In this document: in pieces, positions 1-8,848 of the stretch
How positions within the stretch are numbered: the stretch's first letter is position 1
Layout: the number at the start of each line of letters is the position of its first letter
NCBI GenBank assembly: GCA_027575765.1
Contig: JANBPT010000935.1
Coordinates: 1 to 18,610, forward strand
DNA: 18,610 nt
From: Tieghemiomyces parasiticus
Lineage: Eukaryota; Kickxellomycota; Dimargaritomycetes; Dimargaritales; Dimargaritaceae
Direction: 5' to 3'
Program-made: the position numbers and the translations under genes
The notes under the pieces: model-generated
What the model saw: only the letters and a program-made list of their open reading frames with translations
Told to the model about the DNA's origin: nothing
Database searches by the model: none

Positions 1-220
1 CTCCTCATCTTTTTTTCTTCAGTCATGTATCCGTTGCTTTTGCTTCAAGGTTATTTATATTATGGCCAGATGGCTACGTTTTATCAAATTGGAGGTGTTT
101 ATGAAAATTCAATGTTATAAACTCATTCCAATTTGCTGAATAGTCAGTATAAATTGGTTTTCTGCAATCCCTTTGCCTGTATTGGTCTGCAGGTTATATA
201 CATGATTTTTATTGGGCAAC
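1..220. other. AT-rich repeat-block sequence, no gene seen
   Basis: CpG-poor, AT-rich DNA at the edge of the window. I see no open reading frame, RNA gene or recognisable element. It shares its composition with the repeat block that follows. Confidence 0.5.
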
Positions 221-353
221 TGTGCTGAAATTAGGCCCAAGTCTAATACCATAACCGAAAGGCTATTCTACTATCACAGAATTTATGGTTCTGAAATAGC
301 AGACTTGGACTATACCTTGGGATAATCTAATGTGGTGGTTCCTAATCACCACA
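221..353 (-). repeat. 133-bp TG...CA palindromic element, copy 1
   Basis: First of four copies of a 133-bp unit; strand is given relative to copies 2 and 3. It begins TGTGCTGA and ends TCACCACA, so the ends are imperfect inverted repeats (7 of 8). Inner arms also pair: CCAAGTCT (237-244) with AGACTTGG (301-308), GCTATT (262-267) with AATAGC (295-300), and CAGAA (277-281) with TTCTG (289-293). The flanks GCAAC (216-220) and GTAAC (354-358) match at 4 of 5 bases, as an aged 5-bp target-site duplication would. Ends of TG...CA with a 5-bp duplication suit a solo LTR of a very small LTR element. The nested palindrome would instead suit a foldback MITE. Copy 2 is its reverse complement with one mismatch. 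Confidence 0.85.
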
Positions 354-774
354 GTAACAGGCCTGTGGGCAAAATTTGGTAGTGAAGAGTATAATGCAAC
401 AATAGGAAGAGTTCAATCTAATAGTAGAAAACTTTTCTACATAAAACCTATATATTCTTTTTTTTTCCTTTATGCCTACTTCTGACACCCAAGACCTCAC
501 TTCATCTACATTTACCAACTAAAGTATAAGTGGCCTCATTTTGGTATATCAGTTACTGGAATGGCTAGTCCAAGTGTGATTAATCTGGATGTACTTCTTG
601 TGATAGGCTAAATTTCAAGGGGAAATAAAGAGTTTATTATAAGTGCAGGTATAGAGAAGTAGTGATATTATCTTAGCTATAAAAATGCAACATACCAACT
701 GCTATCCAACTTATAAGGCACACACATCAACAATTGCAAAAATGAGTTATGCTGGAGGGCAAGGTCATCCAAGG
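354..774. other. Spacer between inverted element copies 1 and 2, no gene
   Basis: 421 bp, AT-rich and almost without CpG. I see no coding potential or recognisable motif. It would form the loop if copies 1 and 2 paired in one transcript. Confidence 0.5.
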
Positions 775-907
775 TGTGGTGATTGGGAACCACCACATTA
801 GATTATCCCAAGGTATAGTCCAAGTCTGCTATTTCAGAACCATAAATTCTGTGATAGTAGAATAGCCTTTCGGTTATGGTATTAGACTTGGGCCTAATTT
901 CAGCACA
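775..907 (+). repeat. 133-bp TG...CA palindromic element, copy 2
   Basis: It runs from TGTGGTGATTGGG to CAGCACA and is inverted relative to copy 1, with 132 of 133 bases matching (the one difference is TTGGG versus TTAGG). The flanks CAAGG (770-774) and CAAGA (908-912) match at 4 of 5 bases. The element's single CpG (TTTCGGTT) is intact here and in copy 1. Confidence 0.85.
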
Positions 908-1204
908 CAAGACATTCAGGCAGATGTCTAGGTGCAGAAGGGATGTAGCTCAGTTTAGGAGGTACCTTGGGGCTTAGTGCCATTTTCAGGTACCACAAAC
1001 TGCATCAATGAACAATAGGTTGCCATATTGCTAATCCTTTATTATAGCAGGTGCTTGGAGCTTTAGTTTGATAAAGCTTAAGGTCCCAGACATTAGTGGT
1101 GTAGATGAAACCAAGGGGTGTTTCAAGAGAAAAATCAAATGGTATAAATTATTCAAGAATTGTACCATTCCTCACATCACAATTTGCATTTTTACCTCTT
1201 CACT
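908..1204. other. Non-coding repeat-block DNA before the transposase relic
   Basis: CpG-poor sequence with no gene seen. It may contain the 5' end of the mariner element, but I could not identify a terminal inverted repeat. Confidence 0.4.
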
Positions 1205-2294
1205 ATGTCAACTTCTGAAGTTTCATCACCCATCCCACCCAAGTTAACCAGGTGTGATGTATGGGTTCTCATTCATTAATATTGTTATAAGGGCCACAAG
1301 GCAGACTACATTCTAGCTAACTTGATCATTACACTTGGCTTAGGCGCCCCTTCCTGCACCTCTGTTAACAGGTGGCTAGCTCACATTTGCACAGGTCACC
1401 ACTCTTTCAAAGATGACCCTTGTTCTGGCCAACCAATGGGTGATCATGGTTGATTTTATGGGGACATGATCCTGAAACGGCTAAAAGAAGACCCTCAACT
1501 GAGTACTGAGCAACTGGTCTGGGCCTGCCACACTTCCCCTAGTACCATGCGCAATGTCCTGCATAGGGATCTGGGGTTGTACAGCTATTTCAATAGCTGA
1601 ATTCCCCACAACCTCACCAACAACCTGCACCGCCAGCAGATATGTTATGCCACTGAGTTCCTGTAGGAGTTTAATGGGGGCCAGTGACTACCCGCTGGAC
1701 TCCATCATCACAGGTGACAAGACTTGGGTGTGCCTTTATGATCCCCCCTGCTGGCTCCTGTTACTGGAGGTGGTGTCCTAAAGGTAGCCTTGTCCCAACT
1801 GAGACCCACCAAGGCCATGTCACACTCAAGGTGATTCTGACCATTGTTTTTTCACCAGGTGTGGCCTGTTGCACCTGAGTGGCAAACCCTTTGGATGTCA
1901 AGGTCTCCGCTGAACTCTATGGAGAGTATGGGCTGAAGCCCATGGGTCAGGCCTGGGTGGAGGCATGTGGAAGTCTGGCCCGTCATCCTCCATGACTCTA
2001 CTATGATAATGCACCACCCCATCGTGCTGCAGCTACTCCGACTTATATTTCCGCCTTTAACCTCAAACGTTTTTTGGCCCTTCCCTACAGTCCTGCTGAC
2101 CTGGCTTCCTGCAACTTCAGGCCGTTCAGGAATATCAAATGATAGCTGTGCAGTAAGTTCGCCACACATAAGGTGGTTGTGGAAACTTGACAACTGGAGC
2201 TTACAAAACTTCAGCCAAATGACTTTAGAGCCTGCTATGATAGCTGAGTAGGATGATCTTGCCAAGCAGTACACCTTAATGACAATTATTTTAA
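1205..2294 (+). pseudogene. Decayed mariner-family (Tc1/mariner) transposase
   Basis: A relic of a mariner transposase, the DDD enzyme that cuts and pastes its own element. Across three shifting frames the family's landmarks appear in order. ATG at 1205 starts the N-terminal region. A helix-turn-helix segment with GAPSCTSVNRW follows, then DPCSGQP, where mariners have DEPRSGRP. LKEDPQLSTEQL and IPHNLT come next (compare W-PHEL). IITGDKTW carries the first catalytic Asp (codon 1716-1718), DNAPPHRA the second (2005-2007), and PYSPADLASCNF sits where PYSPDLAPCDF is expected. A degraded C-terminus ends in NDNYF. The total of about 360 codons is close to the usual ~345. At least five in-frame stops and several frameshifts break it, and the third catalytic Asp is Asn (2113-2115), so it is dead. 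Confidence 0.85.
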
Positions 2295-2925
2295 ACTGTC
2301 TTCATTTGGCATTGAGGAAACATGGATTTTAAGGGCCGTCTCTATATTCCCGTCAGGACCTATGGATTTTGTGGTCTGCTTGGGTTGTTTATCCCTCCAA
2401 TGGGATTCTCAATGTGGACGGTCAAAAGGCCCCACCAATCTTTGACATCCTGATTCCCTTTGCCACCCTTTCTCTCGCATCACTATGTTTCTCTACAGGT
2501 TCCAGCCTTGTGTTACCTGTTAGTAGGTATCCAACTGGTCATCTGGACCTGCACCTGGCTCTTGAGTGGCTAGTATGTCTGCTGGCCATCACCACTAGTT
2601 TGAGTTTAAAACATGGATGATCAGCCCATCAAATCTGATGAATTATAGGGCAATGGTTGCCGGATCAGGCGGTTAGTGTTGGAAAATTGCATTTATGAGA
2701 GCGATTTTTTTTAGAATTAAGCCTAGGGTACACCAACTAACCTTATGGGGCATGGATACACTGTGAGACCGTCAATTGAAGCAGGGCAGTTTAGAATATC
2801 TCGCGTTATGAGATCTTCAGTTCACTCGACCCTTTCCGTTCCATTCAGCGGTCATTGGCAGGTCCTCCGAGTGCCGCCGCTTCAGTGGAGGTCACTCGCT
2901 GATGGACCACACGATTTTAGGCCCT

Positions 2926-2970
2926 AGATCCGCATGTCAATCATGGATACTCTTAGGTTGATGCGGATCT
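2926..2970. repeat. Perfect 10-bp inverted repeat upstream of the protease
   Basis: AGATCCGCAT (2926-2935) and ATGCGGATCT (2961-2970) are perfect reverse complements around a 25-bp spacer, and a further TCAA/TTG pairing follows after a 2-nt offset. It lies about 350 bp before the protease ATG and 125 bp before its TATA box. It could be a regulatory palindrome or a small hairpin; the function is unknown. Confidence 0.45.
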
Positions 2971-3095
2971 CCAGGGTATGTAGTGTGCTCCTTTGGCAAA
3001 TCAATTGGAAATTGGCTGGTGAGCTACTGTGTCGTGTATTTAGCTTGGCCATTTCACCCGGGGATTACCCGTCCAAACACACTCTACCTGCATAG

Positions 3096-3103
3096 TATAT
3101 ATA
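3096..3103 (+). promoter_or_regulatory. TATA box of the secreted protease gene
   Basis: TATATATA lies 217 bp before the protease start codon. There is no ATG between this box and the ATG at 3320, so a transcript starting about 30 bp downstream would use 3320 as its first start codon. Confidence 0.55.
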
Positions 3104-3319
3104 CATTACCACAGTGCGCCACCCCATTAACGAGTTACACGCCTCACAAACCGCCCTTCTTTAGTCGTTGTTTTCTTGACCCTGCGCCACCTGGCCTTTA
3201 TCGCAGGTGTCTCGAACCCTAATCTACATTGCCATTACTAGCACAATACTTACACAGAGAACACTGAAACTATTCCACATTTGCCCAATATACCGGCACG
3301 ACCCTATATCACCACCGTC

Positions 3320-6067
3320 ATGATGTTCACAAGACTAGGCAATCTTCCAGTCGGACCATTTCTCATCCCCCTTCTTGTCTTCATTTTCAGAACCCATTAT
3401 GTCCTCAGTGATACCGGTACGCCAACGCCTCTCAACCTTGCCGACTCTGCCCTCGTCAACCCATCCATTGCTTACGTGGTGGAATACACGGGCGAACCTG
3501 ATACCGATGAGGCCGAGCAGGGCGTGCAAGCCTTCTCCACCAGTATGGCCGCGATCCGAGTCCCCTATACAATTGTCCACAACTACACTACCCTATTCAA
3601 CGGCGCTGAAATCAGGCTAGACCAAAAATACGTCGGCGCTGTCCGGCAATTAGGCGACTTGGCCAACGTTTACACCATGCAGAACCTGCAGCCTCAAGCC
3701 TTAGCCAGCTCCCCGTTAGCGACCACCGGCCGGCCTCTGCCCATGCTCCAGCATAAGTACACGGGCGTCGGCAAGGTTCATGCTGAGGGCAGGCTCAGTG
3801 GTGAAGGCATCAAAGTAGGCATCATTGACTCGGGCCTCGATTATCGCCACCCAGCCTTCGGCAGCTGTTTTAAGACGGTTGGCTGCCGGGTGGCGTACGG
3901 CTACGATTTCGTAGGTGACAATTATAACGGCACTAACTCACCCGAGCCCGACGACGACCCCCTCGATACCTGCGCAGGCCATGGCACGCATGTGGCCGGA
4001 ATCCTAGCTGGTGACGACGGAGCATTTCAAGGTGTGGCCCCCAAAGCTACCCTAGGCATCTACCGGGTGTTCAGTTGTAAAGGTACTGCGCCCGGATCGG
4101 CAATTCTGCAGGCCCTGGAGCAGGCCTTCCTTGATGGGATGCAGATCATCAATTTCTCGCTGGCCTCCAGTACTGCCTTCGACAACTCCATTGACGTCGC
4201 GGTCACCGAGCGTCTTTATCGAAAGGGTGTGGTCGTCGTTGCAGGGGTGGGTAATTCTTATGTCGATGGCCTGGGGATGGTCGGCACGCCAGCTGGCGGA
4301 CCCAGCGTCCTTGCCGTGGCCGCTGCGGTATTACCTGAGCAATACGCGTTCGTCTTCAATGTGACCTACCCGGCCGATGATGTAACAACCACCACGCTAA
4401 CTCTGGAGCGGTCCGTATTTCAAACTCCGTTCGCTATGCATCATTTTACCAGCACCGCCCTCGTTCGTGGTATTGACACCTCGGGCAGCGACCTGCTCTG
4501 TAATTCTTCATCGAGCAAGTTGGAAGGAAAAGTGGTTCTGGTCCAACGGGGCACATGTGACTTCTCCATCAAATCCGCCCACGCCAAGACCGCGGGCGCT
4601 GTCGCCATGGTCTTTTACGACAACGTCGACGAACCGTTGTCCCCACCCGCTTTCACCCGCGAGGCCCTACCTTCCTTCATGATCACTCTCGCGGACGGAA
4701 TGAAGCTCGTGGCCCTTCTGAACACCGCAGCCGTGGATAGTGTCACGGTGGCCGTTAGTCCGGAACTGGCGGCTACCGCGCCCCAGGGGGCCTTTGGCCC
4801 CGCAGATTATACCTCGTGGGGTCCAACTGCACAGGCCCTCCTCAAACCGGACGTGATGGCGCCTGGATCGGCCGTCTACTCGACCTACCCGCTTAATATG
4901 AACAACTACACGATTCTGTCGGGCACGTCTATGGCCTCGCCGTACGTAGCCGGCGTGGCCACCCTGCTACTCGAGAGCGGTAAGCACGTCGCGGCGGGCC
5001 AACTATACTCCGCCTTGGTTCACACCGCAACTCCGTTCACCGAAGTCAACAGTGGCAGGCCCATGCCACCGATTCTACAAGGCACAGGTCTACTCAATAT
5101 CACCAACGCCTTGGCGGCGTCTCTCCTGCCCAGTGTATTCAGCTTCAGCCTCAAGCACCTCGAGGACACGGTCCCCGCGTTCAAGTCCCCGGCCTCCATC
5201 ACCTGGAACCTTACGGCGAAGGGCTTCATTTCAGGCGGGTACCAAATCGAGTATGTCCCGGCCCTCGCGGCGGCCGGATTCTATCCGAATGGCACGGCAG
5301 CGAACCCGCCGGTCGCGGATACCACCTTCCTCCCGGTGGCAAACATTAGCCCCACCACGTTGAACGGTGATAAAGTGGATGCAGCCACCAGCTTTAGCCT
5401 CTCTTTCAACCCCCAGGACCTGGGGCACGAGCTGCTAATGGCGTATAGCGGGTACGTCCGCATTTACCCTACCTCCGGTTCAGGGGTTAACTACACCATT
5501 AGCGTCGCCGGATACAATTTCCCCAGTTCCCAATTCCCCACGCTTCCGCCGTCAGGCCCGAGCGTACCGTGTTTGGTGGACGCCGCCACAGCCCTATGCA
5601 TCGACGCCGGTCAGTCCTTTACGATGCAGGGTAACCACACACCAGCCTTCGCACTGCGACTCCAGACCCCGGTATACCGCATCCTGCTTCGGGTCACCCG
5701 GACCACGGCTGACGCCTCGACCGCCTCAGGTTTAGCCAATGCCGCCACCGCTAGCTCCGGCGGGCCCACCAGCACGCCAGGTTCGACTCTGCTGGAATCC
5801 CAGGAGGGGGAGCTCATACTCCCTGAAAACTACGCGAGTTTTATTGCGAAGAACGGCGCGTCAAACGGTCCGGGTTATTACTCCTATATTTGGGACGGGA
5901 CCATTATGGCCAATCCCGAGGCCAACAATGGCACCCAGATAATAACCGCGCCCGATGGCGACTATGCTTTCAAGCTGATCCTCTACCGTATGTCCATGGA
6001 CGACACGCCATTCAACTGGACCTCGCCGTCATTCACAATCCGTACGATGGATAGTGTGCGCAGCTAA
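3320..6067 (+). CDS. Secreted subtilisin-like serine protease (S8) with PA and C-terminal Ig-like domains
   Basis: An intronless 915-residue extracellular endopeptidase. The frame is open further upstream, but 3320 is the first ATG after the TATA box and gives a signal peptide: M1-M2, then hydrophobic residues 14-23, with cleavage likely near residue 30. An inhibitor-I9-like propeptide (about 48-124) is followed by the catalytic domain. This has Asp170 (GIIDSG), His221 (GHGTHVAG), oxyanion Asn312 and Ser537 (GTSMASP). A PA domain (about 360-475, with VLVQRGTCDF) is inserted between His and Ser. After the catalytic domain comes an Fn3-like domain of the C5a-peptidase type (about 605-750). The C-terminus has a FlgD-Ig-like repeat (YYSYIWDG to DGDYAFKLILYR). 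This order is that of fungal 'minor extracellular protease' subtilases, probably for nutrient or host-protein digestion. Many N-glycosylation sequons fit secretion. It converges with the next gene. Family is very sure, substrate unknown. Confidence 0.95.
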   Translation: MMFTRLGNLPVGPFLIPLLVFIFRTHYVLSDTGTPTPLNLADSALVNPSIAYVVEYTGEPDTDEAEQGVQAFSTSMAAIRVPYTIVHNYTTLFNGAEIRLDQKYVGAVRQLGDLANVYTMQNLQPQALASSPLATTGRPLPMLQHKYTGVGKVHAEGRLSGEGIKVGIIDSGLDYRHPAFGSCFKTVGCRVAYGYDFVGDNYNGTNSPEPDDDPLDTCAGHGTHVAGILAGDDGAFQGVAPKATLGIYRVFSCKGTAPGSAILQALEQAFLDGMQIINFSLASSTAFDNSIDVAVTERLYRKGVVVVAGVGNSYVDGLGMVGTPAGGPSVLAVAAAVLPEQYAFVFNVTYPADDVTTTTLTLERSVFQTPFAMHHFTSTALVRGIDTSGSDLLCNSSSSKLEGKVVLVQRGTCDFSIKSAHAKTAGAVAMVFYDNVDEPLSPPAFTREALPSFMITLADGMKLVALLNTAAVDSVTVAVSPELAATAPQGAFGPADYTSWGPTAQALLKPDVMAPGSAVYSTYPLNMNNYTILSGTSMASPYVAGVATLLLESGKHVAAGQLYSALVHTATPFTEVNSGRPMPPILQGTGLLNITNALAASLLPSVFSFSLKHLEDTVPAFKSPASITWNLTAKGFISGGYQIEYVPALAAAGFYPNGTAANPPVADTTFLPVANISPTTLNGDKVDAATSFSLSFNPQDLGHELLMAYSGYVRIYPTSGSGVNYTISVAGYNFPSSQFPTLPPSGPSVPCLVDAATALCIDAGQSFTMQGNHTPAFALRLQTPVYRILLRVTRTTADASTASGLANAATASSGGPTSTPGSTLLESQEGELILPENYASFIAKNGASNGPGYYSYIWDGTIMANPEANNGTQIITAPDGDYAFKLILYRMSMDDTPFNWTSPSFTIRTMDSVRS

Positions 6068-6722
6068 GCATGTAGCCAATGAGTTACGGTTACCGACCAT
6101 GACGTTTGCTTGTCCGGAGCCCACCCTCTTTATACCTCCCCATTATGGTCCACTAATAAACTGCGTTCCACGTCCACCGTTAAGTCTGTTCTGTGCCGAC
6201 AAATAAACCCTCAACGCACCGTCCTAAGCCGCGTGCGCATGTCAAGCAACTTTCATAGGGGAGTGTGCCGACGTTTACGTAACATAGGAGGCCCATGGTG
6301 AATATAAAGGCTAGGTCCGAAAAGCCGACCCAGTCCCAGTCGGGATAAGGTTTTAAATTGACTAAAACTTGCTACTACTCATCACTGCGAATTTATATAC
6401 ATATAAGTTTTCCGGTGGTTCATACTTAAGCACGGCAGTGGCCTCGACCATTCCGAGGTGTGGGGCCGGGATGCAACATTCAGGGTCATCGTCGTAGTAT
6501 TGGAAGGGGGGGGGACGGGTATGAGGCCGCAGTAAATTGTCCCCAGTTACAACGATTGTCATGTTTGTAGCATGGTCTTATCCAGTATACACGTTCGTTA
6601 CATTGTAACGTCTACCCTTCCATAATCACGTTTGTCTAGGTGGTCGCCTCACTACATGCATATATGTTTACTCATTTCAATACGTTGCAATACCACGCAA
6701 TTACGTTTCCTTGTCTGTTCGC
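6068..6722. other. Convergent intergenic region (two 3' ends)
   Basis: 655 bp between the stop codons of the protease (+) and the paraoxonase-like gene (-). It holds two AATAAA signals for the protease and a G-rich run near 6505-6514. I see no gene or RNA. Confidence 0.6.
6155..6207 (+). terminator. Polyadenylation signals of the protease gene
   Basis: AATAAA occurs twice, at 6155-6160 and 6202-6207, 88 and 135 bp after the protease stop codon. This is a plausible spacing for a fungal 3' UTR. Confidence 0.45.
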
Positions 6723-8194
6723 TTAAAACTGGCACACGAGCAGCCCAGGGCCCATCAGACCGCCAATCACCATTTTACGGGTGGTGGGATCGTAGGCGGC
6801 AGTAGAGCCGGTGGGCATGAGCTCCCCGGGTTCAACGAGGAACTCGTCCACGGCGTAGTTGATACCGAGCATACTGGTGGGGCCGGTGTTGTTGTGGAAA
6901 CGGAGCACGCGGACGCCGGCCATTTTGGAGGTCGCGAGACTCGGCTTACGGGTGTACTTGAGGTACTCGACAAATTTGGCGGCACCGGCAATGTAAATCT
7001 CGCCCGTAACGGGGTCCTGGGACAGGTTGTCAGGGAACACAGGCACCTTGACAGTCTCGGCAAGATGCAGGGTCCCGGAGGGGGCGATACGGTACACGTT
7101 GACGGTGGCGCGAGTGGACGATGCCACGAAGGCCTTGCTGCGGTCGTAGTTGACCACAATGCCATTAGCACCGGCGATCCCGCGGGCTGCTAGTTCAATC
7201 GCGCCATCTTCCCGGCGGATCATCACCGTGGCCCAAGGCTGCGCCGTGACCACCTCAAACAGCCCGGACACGCCGCCCTTGTAGTAGTTGATGTTGGTGA
7301 CGTAGAAGGCGCGGTCCGACAGGGCCACGACACTGTTGGGGTTGCGGATCAGTTTGTGGCGGACCGTCTCAAGATGGGTGAGCGTTGTGGGCAGGGTGGT
7401 CAGTGGCATCTTGCCGGCTTCGGTCTGCTCAGCGGCGGCGTTCGGTAGCTGGTAGCGGAAGATCTCCACCGCCGCGCCGGTCGACGCCACGCTCGTGATC
7501 ATCAAAATTACGGATTTGGGGTCTTTCTCGGAAGTGCGCACGTCCAGGCCAAACCCCTTGAGTTCACCGTCGTAGTTGGTCAGGACGAGCGGCTGGACTT
7601 CGTCGGTCTGCAGGCATGGAGGTGGGTAGAGTGGGAAAGGAAGGGTCGGGAACTATGATTAGACTTGGCGGCAAAACTTACACGCTAAGCTCGGCAACGG
7701 CTAGGGGTGCAGGCGGGAAGTGTTATGCGGGTCCTGGTCAGCTCTTGCCTGGCCCGTGTGGAGCACCTTTGCCTCGACCAGCTTGGGGTGACAATGCCAC
7801 TCAATGCGATGCTCGCAGCACAGAGAGCCCCCCCCCCTGTCCGATAATTTCGGTAAGCCTGCAGCAGCTTAGCAGGCCCACATACCTTGAGGTTGTAGAC
7901 AAACACTGTGTCATTCTCCGGGACCACGGTCGTGCGGCCCGCGGTAGGCAGCCACTTCATACGGGTGCTAATGAGACTGCAAGCCGTGAAGGCGAGCCCT
8001 GAGTCGTGGTGAATGGCGACGTGCTCGCAGCCTTCCAGCAGCGGAGTTGACACCAGGCGACACGTATCGGTGTTCACTGCAGTGACATTACCGAAGAGAT
8101 TGCCAGCGCGCAACAAGGTGTTGACCGGCGAGTACAGGTAGAATGTTCCAATGGAGAGAAGTACGGCGAAAATGGCAAACCCGGGAGAGTACAT
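6723..8194 (-). CDS. Paraoxonase/arylesterase-like six-bladed beta-propeller, membrane-anchored or secreted
   Basis: Two exons, 8194-7886 (103 codons) and 7607-6723, with donor GTATG, acceptor GCAG and a 278-bp intron in phase 0, give 397 residues, a little longer than the ~355 of animal PONs. An N-terminal hydrophobic segment (residues 6-21) resembles the uncleaved signal of PON1. The fold's calcium-site landmarks are clear: Glu57 (EGCEHVAIHHDSGLAF), Asn194 (RNPNSVV, then AFYVTNINYY), Asn251 (ANGIVVNYD) and Asp296-Asn297 (PDNLSQDPVTG). Their spacing is very close to that of human PON1 from Asn168 to Asp269. The segments matching the PON1 active-site histidines read GFG (121-123) and SVA (142-144), so lactonase/arylesterase activity of the PON1 type is doubtful. 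The frame is open to an upstream ATG at 8422, but that extension has no domain, so 8194 is preferred. Confidence 0.85.
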
Positions 8195-8848
8195 GGTTGC
8201 AAATGGCTGGCACTGGGTTGGATAGGTGGAAGGGCGGGGGAGGGAAGATGGGTTGGTACGACAGAATGAAGCCCAGCAGTTGAAGTAGACAATTGGACAC
8301 GAAGCGAAGGCGCGAAGGAGAACGGGGTGACACGGACGTTTAGGGGTTCCGTCGCCCCCTAGTAGGCTGTCGTGAGCCATCGGCTGTGGAGGGGAGGCCT
8401 TGGTTTCGCTAGCCACCGTCATTGTAGTTTGGAAGGCGCCCCTCTCCCCACGGGTATGACCTCAGCGTGCGAACTGGAACTCGGGTATGATGTAGGCCGT
8501 GGACCGTGCCAGCAGGCCATTTATCAGTTCGCATGATGAGGTCCCATTAATCCGATCCCCCTCTCTTGGTGCTGAATGATTGTCCGACCCACCTCTATCA
8601 CCGGAGGGAGACGTCCGACCCCTTTCGCTCTCAGGTCGTCCCTTTGCAGCTATTAACTGCCGCACCGGCCCAGAAACCAAGACCTCTAGAGTGTGCTGAC
8701 GTCTTTTATGTTTGAAAGTTGATATCTAGCCATATCGAAGTGGCTCAGGCAGTCTAATATACCACTATATTGCAACAACGAGGTTAAGTCAAAACCGGGA
8801 AATAGAGGTCTACATGGTCAGACGCCGTGAGGCGATATCCATCTCCTT
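8195..8848. other. Intergenic: paraoxonase-like promoter and first WrbA 3' region
   Basis: 654 bp separate two minus-strand genes. A CCAAT box reads on the minus strand at 8292-8296, about 100 bp upstream of the paraoxonase-like ATG. No clear TATA box or AATAAA was seen. The open frame across 8195-8422 is an upstream extension of the paraoxonase frame and is probably untranslated leader. Confidence 0.45.

Larger units (their letters stand above)
2295..3319. other. Repeat-block edge and protease upstream region
   Basis: Up to about 2640 the sequence stays CpG-poor and is probably the tail of the mariner insertion. From about 2650 CpG becomes common and the region is unique-looking upstream DNA of the protease gene. 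It contains the inverted repeat at 2926-2970 and the TATA box at 3096-3103. No gene is supported; the short reading frames here have no recognisable domain. Confidence 0.5.

Noticed and set aside
221..907. A single 687-bp transposon with 133-bp terminal inverted repeats
   Set aside because: The outer flanks GCAAC and CAAGA do not match, while each 133-bp copy has its own near-matching 5-bp flanks. The second inverted pair is arranged the opposite way round.
3281..3319. Upstream extension of the protease frame to a TTG codon at 3281
   Set aside because: It starts at a non-ATG codon, and 3320 is the first ATG after the TATA box and gives a proper signal peptide.
6711..7193. 160-codon open frame on the plus strand opposite the paraoxonase-like gene
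   Set aside because: It is the antisense shadow of exon 2 of the paraoxonase-like gene and has no domain of its own; the minus-strand frame carries clear propeller motifs.
8195..8422. In-frame N-terminal extension of the paraoxonase-like protein from an ATG at 8422
   Set aside because: The extra residues are low-complexity with no domain and would bury the signal anchor that begins just after the ATG at 8194.
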